A stretch of DNA of 8,799 nt from contig JAGCKY010000139.1 in NCBI GenBank assembly GCA_017647245.1, positions 1 through 8,799 on the forward strand, given 5' to 3'. A program made the translations under genes and the position numbers. The stretch is from Elusimicrobiaceae bacterium. GTDB lineage: Bacteria > Elusimicrobiota > Elusimicrobia > Elusimicrobiales > Elusimicrobiaceae. Shown piece after piece: positions 5,603-8,799 of the stretch (positions are counted from its first letter, which is position 1; each line of letters begins with the position of its first letter). Below the pieces are notes generated by a model that was not told where the DNA came from, ran no database searches, and saw only the letters and a program-made list of their open reading frames with translations.

Positions 5603-5611
5603 ATTCTAACA
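5603..5611 (-). promoter_or_regulatory. Possible extended -10 promoter of msrC
   Basis: On the - strand, TGTTAGAAT (5611-5603) matches an extended -10 element (TGnTAgaaT). Only six bases separate it from the ATG, so transcription would begin at or next to the start codon, which fits the missing Shine-Dalgarno sequence. No good -35 box is seen. Confidence 0.4.
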
Positions 5612-5629
5612 AATAATGCAGAAAAGGTA

Positions 5630-5659
5630 TTGCACCTGTGTTTAAAAAAGACATACAAT
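5630..5659 (+). promoter_or_regulatory. Promoter of the 2-oxoacid:ferredoxin oxidoreductase operon
   Basis: TTGCAC (5630-5635) and TACAAT (5654-5659) are separated by 18 bp, a sigma70-like arrangement, about 25 bases before the first ATG. The -10 box is identical to that of the pilin promoter. A strong AAAGGAGGT site (5673-5681) follows directly before the first gene. Confidence 0.65.
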
Positions 5660-5684
5660 TTAAGTAAGTTGCAAAGGAGGTACT

Positions 5685-5891
5685 ATGCCCAGAATAGAAG
5701 TAGACGCTAATCGCTGTAAAGCTTGCTATCTATGCGTCAATGCCTGCCCGAAGAAATGTTTGGGCAAATCTGAAACTATCAGCAAAAAGGGGTACTTCCC
5801 GGCTGAGATGAAACATCCCGAAAATTGTATCGGCTGCACGATGTGCTATATGATGTGCCCCGATGTTGCCATTACGGTAATCAAGGACTGA
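5685..5891 (+). CDS. 2-oxoacid:ferredoxin oxidoreductase delta subunit (2x[4Fe-4S] ferredoxin)
   Basis: This 68-residue bacterial-type ferredoxin has two CxxCxxCxxxCP motifs, with cysteines 11, 14, 17, 21 and 48, 51, 54, 58. Each motif provides three ligands to one [4Fe-4S] cluster and one to the other. It would pass electrons from the TPP-containing beta subunit to free ferredoxin. The start is set by the AAAGGAGGT site. It is first in a four-gene operon whose next gene begins four bases after its stop, the usual arrangement for the delta subunit (KorD/VorD) of four-subunit enzymes. An extra cysteine (C25) follows the first motif. The spacer between motifs (residues 22-47) is longer than in clostridial ferredoxins, as is usual for delta subunits. 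Confidence 0.9.
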   Translation: MPRIEVDANRCKACYLCVNACPKKCLGKSETISKKGYFPAEMKHPENCIGCTMCYMMCPDVAITVIKD

Positions 5892-5895
5892 TTTT

Positions 5896-7062
5896 ATGAC
5901 CCAAAAAACATTACGAAAAGGAAATGAGGCGCTGGCCGAAGGGGCGATTCGCGCCGGAGCGCGCTTTTTTGCCGGCTACCCGATTACGCCGCAAAACGAA
6001 GTGCCGGAATATATGTCTGCCTATATGGCCGATGCCGGCGGGGCTTTTGTACAGGCGGAAAGCGAAATTGCCGCTATCAATATGGTGTACGGCGCAGCCG
6101 CAACCGGTACGCGCAGTATGACGTCTTCTTCTTCGCCCGGTGTGAGCTTGAAACAAGAAGGCATTACCTATTTAGCCAGTGCCGATTTGCCGTGTTTGAT
6201 CGTTAATGTCATGCGCGGCGGGCCGGGGCTTGGCAGTATCGGCGGTGCGCAGGGGGATTATTTCCAAGCCACGCGCGGCGGCGGTAACGGCGATTATCAT
6301 GTAATTGTACTCGCGCCGAACTCCGTGGAAGAACTGGGCAATTTCCCCAAACTCGGTTTTGAACTGGCCGAAAAATACCGCATGCCTTGTATGATTTTGG
6401 CCGACGGTATTTTGGGCCAGATGATGGAAAGTATGGCTTTTAATTTTGACCCGATTGATCCCAATAAACTGGGCAAATTTGATTGGGCGGTGGATATTGA
6501 AAAAGGCACACGCCCCAAAGCCAAAGTATTTTCCTACAAAGGTGATAATTTGATTGCCGACGTAACCGAGCGTGCCAAACGCTACGGGCTCATTGAAAAG
6601 ACAGAACAGCGCTACGAAGAACGCAACACGGAAGATTGTGATGTACTGTTAGTGGCGTACGGTTTATCTTCCCGCGCCTGTTTGGAAGCGGTCAGCCATG
6701 CCAAAGAGCAAGGCATTAAAGTGGGGCTGTTTCGCCCGATTACCTTGTGGCCGTTTCCGTCAAAGCGATTAGCCGAATTGGCCGGAAAGTGCAAAGCCGT
6801 TTTAGCGGTAGAGCAAAGTTTAGGCCAAATGGTACAAGATGTGAAACTGGCCATTGACGGCAAAACACCTGTCTATTTGAAGGCCTATCCCGCGGGAGGC
6901 CAACCGGAAGGTGCGGCGATTTTGGAAGCGGCCAAATCGGCGCTGTCCGGAAAAACCGACGGGCTGTTTGACTTGCAACGCCACGCCGAAGGATTTTCTT
7001 ATGAGTGCAAACGCGACCTGTCTTTGGGTGTGCAGGGCGACCGCAAAGGAGGTACAAAATGA
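5896..7062 (+). CDS. vorB: 2-oxoacid:ferredoxin oxidoreductase alpha subunit (VorB/KorA type)
   Basis: This 388-residue alpha subunit of a CoA-dependent 2-oxoacid:ferredoxin oxidoreductase carries the pyrimidine-binding and transketolase C-terminal-like domains. The substrate-side signature GYPITPQNEVPEYM lies at 27-40, with the conserved Thr31. It is followed by VQAESEIAAINMVYGAAATG (52-71; E55 and E57 next to TPP), TSSSSPGVSL (76-85), and a glycine-rich RGGPGLGSIGGAQGDYFQ stretch. These sequences are closest in memory to VorB, the branched-chain 2-oxoacid (3-methyl-2-oxobutanoate) enzyme, though KorA (2-oxoglutarate) paralogues look similar, so the substrate is not certain. The ATG is preceded by AAGGA (5883-5887). 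The TGA overlaps the next ATG (ATGA), which couples translation of alpha and beta. Confidence 0.9.
   Translation: MTQKTLRKGNEALAEGAIRAGARFFAGYPITPQNEVPEYMSAYMADAGGAFVQAESEIAAINMVYGAAATGTRSMTSSSSPGVSLKQEGITYLASADLPCLIVNVMRGGPGLGSIGGAQGDYFQATRGGGNGDYHVIVLAPNSVEELGNFPKLGFELAEKYRMPCMILADGILGQMMESMAFNFDPIDPNKLGKFDWAVDIEKGTRPKAKVFSYKGDNLIADVTERAKRYGLIEKTEQRYEERNTEDCDVLLVAYGLSSRACLEAVSHAKEQGIKVGLFRPITLWPFPSKRLAELAGKCKAVLAVEQSLGQMVQDVKLAIDGKTPVYLKAYPAGGQPEGAAILEAAKSALSGKTDGLFDLQRHAEGFSYECKRDLSLGVQGDRKGGTK
7045..7053 (+). promoter_or_regulatory. Ribosome-binding site fixing the beta-subunit start
   Basis: AAAGGAGGT lies six bases (after GGAGG) before the ATG at 7059 and fixes that start over an in-frame ATG at 7005. 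The 13-base GCAAAGGAGGTAC around it is identical to that before the delta-subunit gene (5671-5683). Confidence 0.85.
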
Positions 7063-7805
7063 GCACGATTTTAGCGCAAAAACCGAAAAGCATGACCGAT
7101 AAACCCATGCATTATTGCCCGGGTTGCGGACACGGTATTGTGCACCGCTTAATGGGCGAAACGTTTGATGAACTGGGTATCGCAAGCCGCGTAATCGGCG
7201 TAGCCCCGGTGGGTTGTGCAGTATTTGCCGATGATTATTTTGCGTGTGATATGGTACAAGGTGCACACGGGCGCGGCCCCGCAATTGCCACCGGCATTAA
7301 ACGCAGTAAACCAAATGCGATTGTGTTTTCTTATCAGGGTGACGGCGATTTGGCCTCTATCGGTATGGCGGAAATCGTACACGCCGCGGTGCGTAGCGAA
7401 AACATTACCGTGATTTTCATTAATAATGCGATTTACGGCATGACCGGCGGCCAAATGGCCCCGACCACGCTGGTCGGCCAAGTGGCCACCACCGCCCCTA
7501 AAGGGCGCGACCCGAAACTGCAGGGCTGGCCGATTAATATGTGCGAAATGCTTGCGCAAATTACAGGTGCGAAGTATTTAGAGCGCGTGGCGGTGGACAC
7601 GCCGCAACACGTGATAGCCGCCAAAAAGGCTATCAAAAAAGCATTTGAAAATCAGGTCAACGGCGTTGGGTTTAGCATGGTGGAAGTCATTTCCCAATGC
7701 CCGACCAACTGGCATGCCAATGTGGAGCAAGCGTTGGAATTTGTGCGCACGAAAATGATGCCACAATATCCGCTGGGTGTCTTTAAGGACGAGGGGGCCA
7801 ACTAA
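7059..7805 (+). CDS. 2-oxoacid:ferredoxin oxidoreductase beta subunit (TPP-binding)
   Basis: This 248-residue beta subunit binds thiamine pyrophosphate and probably one [4Fe-4S] cluster. The cluster ligands would be C20 and C23 in CPGCGH, C53 in VGCAVF, and C214 in ISQCPTNW. The TPP-Mg motif is GDGDLAS (94-100), with N122-N123 and NAIYGMTGGQ (123-132) closing the site. Together with the alpha subunit it decarboxylates the 2-oxoacid and transfers the acyl group to CoA. The start at 7059 gives ATGA overlap with the alpha gene and a good ribosome-binding site; the 18 residues gained from the ATG at 7005 (Cys/Arg-rich) are alpha-gene sequence read out of frame. The stop shares one base with the next ATG (TAATG). 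Confidence 0.93.
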   Translation: MSTILAQKPKSMTDKPMHYCPGCGHGIVHRLMGETFDELGIASRVIGVAPVGCAVFADDYFACDMVQGAHGRGPAIATGIKRSKPNAIVFSYQGDGDLASIGMAEIVHAAVRSENITVIFINNAIYGMTGGQMAPTTLVGQVATTAPKGRDPKLQGWPINMCEMLAQITGAKYLERVAVDTPQHVIAAKKAIKKAFENQVNGVGFSMVEVISQCPTNWHANVEQALEFVRTKMMPQYPLGVFKDEGAN

Positions 7806-8341
7806 TGTATCAAGGTATCAGAATTGCCGGATTTGGCGGACAAGGAGTTGTTTCGGCGGGCATTTTGCTCGCGCAAGCGGGCGTGGAAGATAAGAAAAAC
7901 GCCAGCTGGCTTCCTTCTTACGGCCCGGAAATGCGCGGCGGAACGGCCAACTGTTCGGTGGTAGTTACCGACGGCGAAGTCTATACGCCGATTGTTTCCG
8001 CGCCCAATACGGTTATTGTGATGAACGAGCCGTCCCTGCCGAAATTTGAGCCGCTGATTAAAAAAGGCGGACTTTTGATTTTGAACAGCTCGCTAATTAA
8101 TTCGCGCCCGACGCGCACCGACATTACAACGGTATGCGTGCCGTGTAATGAGCTGGCGCAAAAAGTCGGTATGGATCGCGTGGCTAATTTAGTTGCGCTC
8201 GGTGCGTTTATCAAACTGACGGGCGCGGTTACGCTGGAAAGTGTGGCCGACGCGATGAAGAAAGTTTACAAACGCGCCAAACCGGAGATGTTAGAGATTA
8301 ACCGCAAAGCTTTACAAACCGGATATGATGCGGTGAAATAG
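7805..8341 (+). CDS. 2-oxoacid:ferredoxin oxidoreductase gamma subunit
   Basis: This 178-residue gamma subunit of the same complex is typical in size for this domain (about 180). It opens with RIAGFGGQGVVSAGILLAQA (6-25), the GxGGQG signature, followed by SYGPEMRGGTANC (38-50), which in related enzymes takes part in CoA binding and subunit contact. It then has NTVIVMNEPSLPKF and a GLLILNSSL strand. All recognisable conserved segments are present. A GA-rich stretch (GAGGGGG near 7790) precedes the start, and the 1-bp overlap with the beta gene implies coupling. It ends the operon 18 bases before a strong terminator. Confidence 0.93.
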   Translation: MYQGIRIAGFGGQGVVSAGILLAQAGVEDKKNASWLPSYGPEMRGGTANCSVVVTDGEVYTPIVSAPNTVIVMNEPSLPKFEPLIKKGGLLILNSSLINSRPTRTDITTVCVPCNELAQKVGMDRVANLVALGAFIKLTGAVTLESVADAMKKVYKRAKPEMLEINRKALQTGYDAVK

Positions 8342-8359
8342 TTGTAATTTTGGGAATTA

Positions 8360-8389
8360 AAAAGGGCAACATATTGATGTTGCCCTTTT
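8360..8389. terminator. Bidirectional terminator between convergent genes
   Basis: A perfect 13-bp stem (8360-8372 with 8377-8389) encloses a four-base loop (ATTG). The + strand ends in TTTT and the - strand in TTTTTAATT, so it can stop the oxidoreductase operon from the left and the convergent pilin-like gene from the right. It lies two bases from the stop codon of the latter. Confidence 0.92.
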
Positions 8390-8391
8390 GC

Positions 8392-8799
8392 TTATAAGTT
8401 GGTCAGTTTATAGGTTCTGCAAATGGTATCTCCCGTGTCACCGCAATTAGTTTTGTCACTGATTAATTCGCCGCCAAAACCTTCGCAAATGGCTTTGCCG
8501 CGCGCTTTGTTTGAAGCATAAGTAACACAGCGGATTTCGCCTTTTGGAGAATTTGTGTTGTGTATATGGTATAACGAGAAAGAAGCAACGCGGCTGTCCC
8601 CTTCGTCATAGTAAATAGCAGAGGTATAAGAAGCACCGGTTGAAAATCCGGCATGTCCAATAGATAGGCGTCCACCGTGTTCTGTAGGTAAGTCTTTGGA
8701 GAGTGTAACGGATAATTCATCCCAATCATCAGCGTAATGTCCGTTTTCCAAATAAAAAACTTCTTGCGCGGCTTCAATACTGCGAGCGGCTTGTATCAT
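8392..8799 (-). CDS. Type IV pilin-like protein, C-terminal part (5' end outside window)
   Basis: The frame is open to the right edge, so the start and prepilin leader lie outside the window; the ATG at 8799 is probably an internal Met. The visible 135 residues begin with MIQAARSIEAAQEVFYLENG, then HYADDWDELSV. The same layout follows the N-terminal helix in the pilin at 3926-4402 (ILDAQKRYYLANSTYTTDLNDLDI). The rest is a small globular domain with four cysteines clustered in the C-terminal third (EIRCVTYA, KAICEGFGG, TNCGDTG, TICRTYKL), compatible with two disulfides. It is convergent with the oxidoreductase operon and shares the terminator. It is a paralogue of the first pilin by pattern, though beyond the N-terminal segment sequence likeness is low. 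Confirmation needs the missing FTLIE leader. Confidence 0.8.
   Translation of the reverse strand: MIQAARSIEAAQEVFYLENGHYADDWDELSVTLSKDLPTEHGGRLSIGHAGFSTGASYTSAIYYDEGDSRVASFSLYHIHNTNSPKGEIRCVTYASNKARGKAICEGFGGELISDKTNCGDTGDTICRTYKLTNL

Noticed and set aside
7149..7559. A 136-codon - strand frame opposite the TPP subunit
   Set aside because: It is antisense of a strongly conserved gene and its His/Arg-rich translation has no domain features.

Overview
The window looks like chromosomal DNA of an anaerobic bacterium, most likely a member of the Elusimicrobiota (Elusimicrobium-like gut or host-associated lineage). This is inferred from a short type IV pilin with an 'FTLIELLVVVLIIGIL...LPQYEKAVEKSR' type N-terminus, from a second pilin-like gene at the other end of the window, and from a 2-oxoacid:ferredoxin oxidoreductase operon of the kind used in amino-acid fermentation. 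No 16S or database comparison was possible, so the taxonomic call is an inference.

Left part (1-3731, + strand): three tightly overlapping genes form one operon. They are the 3' part of a large AsmA-like envelope protein gene, a divergent orotate phosphoribosyltransferase (pyrE-like), and an RlmI-type 23S rRNA m5C methyltransferase. A strong intrinsic terminator closes the operon.

Middle part (3732-5113): a single type IV pilin gene has its own promoter. The spacer of that promoter is mostly a 12-T homopolymer, and a ~120-nt, hairpin-rich leader follows. Next come a decayed 3' fragment of tRNA-Phe, a 106-bp region bounded by a perfect 12-bp inverted repeat, an intact tRNA-Phe(GAA) gene on the - strand with its own promoter, and a 96-bp nested palindromic element. 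The two outer arms of that element differ only by three compensatory base-pair swaps. Ten bases further on is the 3' end of a small GIY-YIG endonuclease gene (- strand). The palindrome and nuclease together look like a small mobile or domesticated unit and are the most interesting part of the window.

Right part (5126-8799): the free methionine-(R)-sulfoxide reductase gene (msrC, - strand, possibly leaderless) is divergent from a four-gene operon on the + strand. The operon encodes a four-subunit 2-oxoacid (probably branched-chain 2-oxoacid) ferredoxin oxidoreductase in the order delta ferredoxin, alpha, beta, gamma. The genes are translationally coupled and the operon ends in a bidirectional terminator. 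That terminator is shared with the C-terminal part of a convergent pilin-like gene that runs off the right edge.

Functionally, the oxidoreductase would oxidise 2-oxoacids from amino-acid catabolism to acyl-CoA and reduced ferredoxin. The pilin genes serve surface filaments or pseudopili. The AsmA, PyrE and RlmI genes are housekeeping or envelope functions. The tRNA/palindrome/GIY-YIG segment between them is the accessory part.
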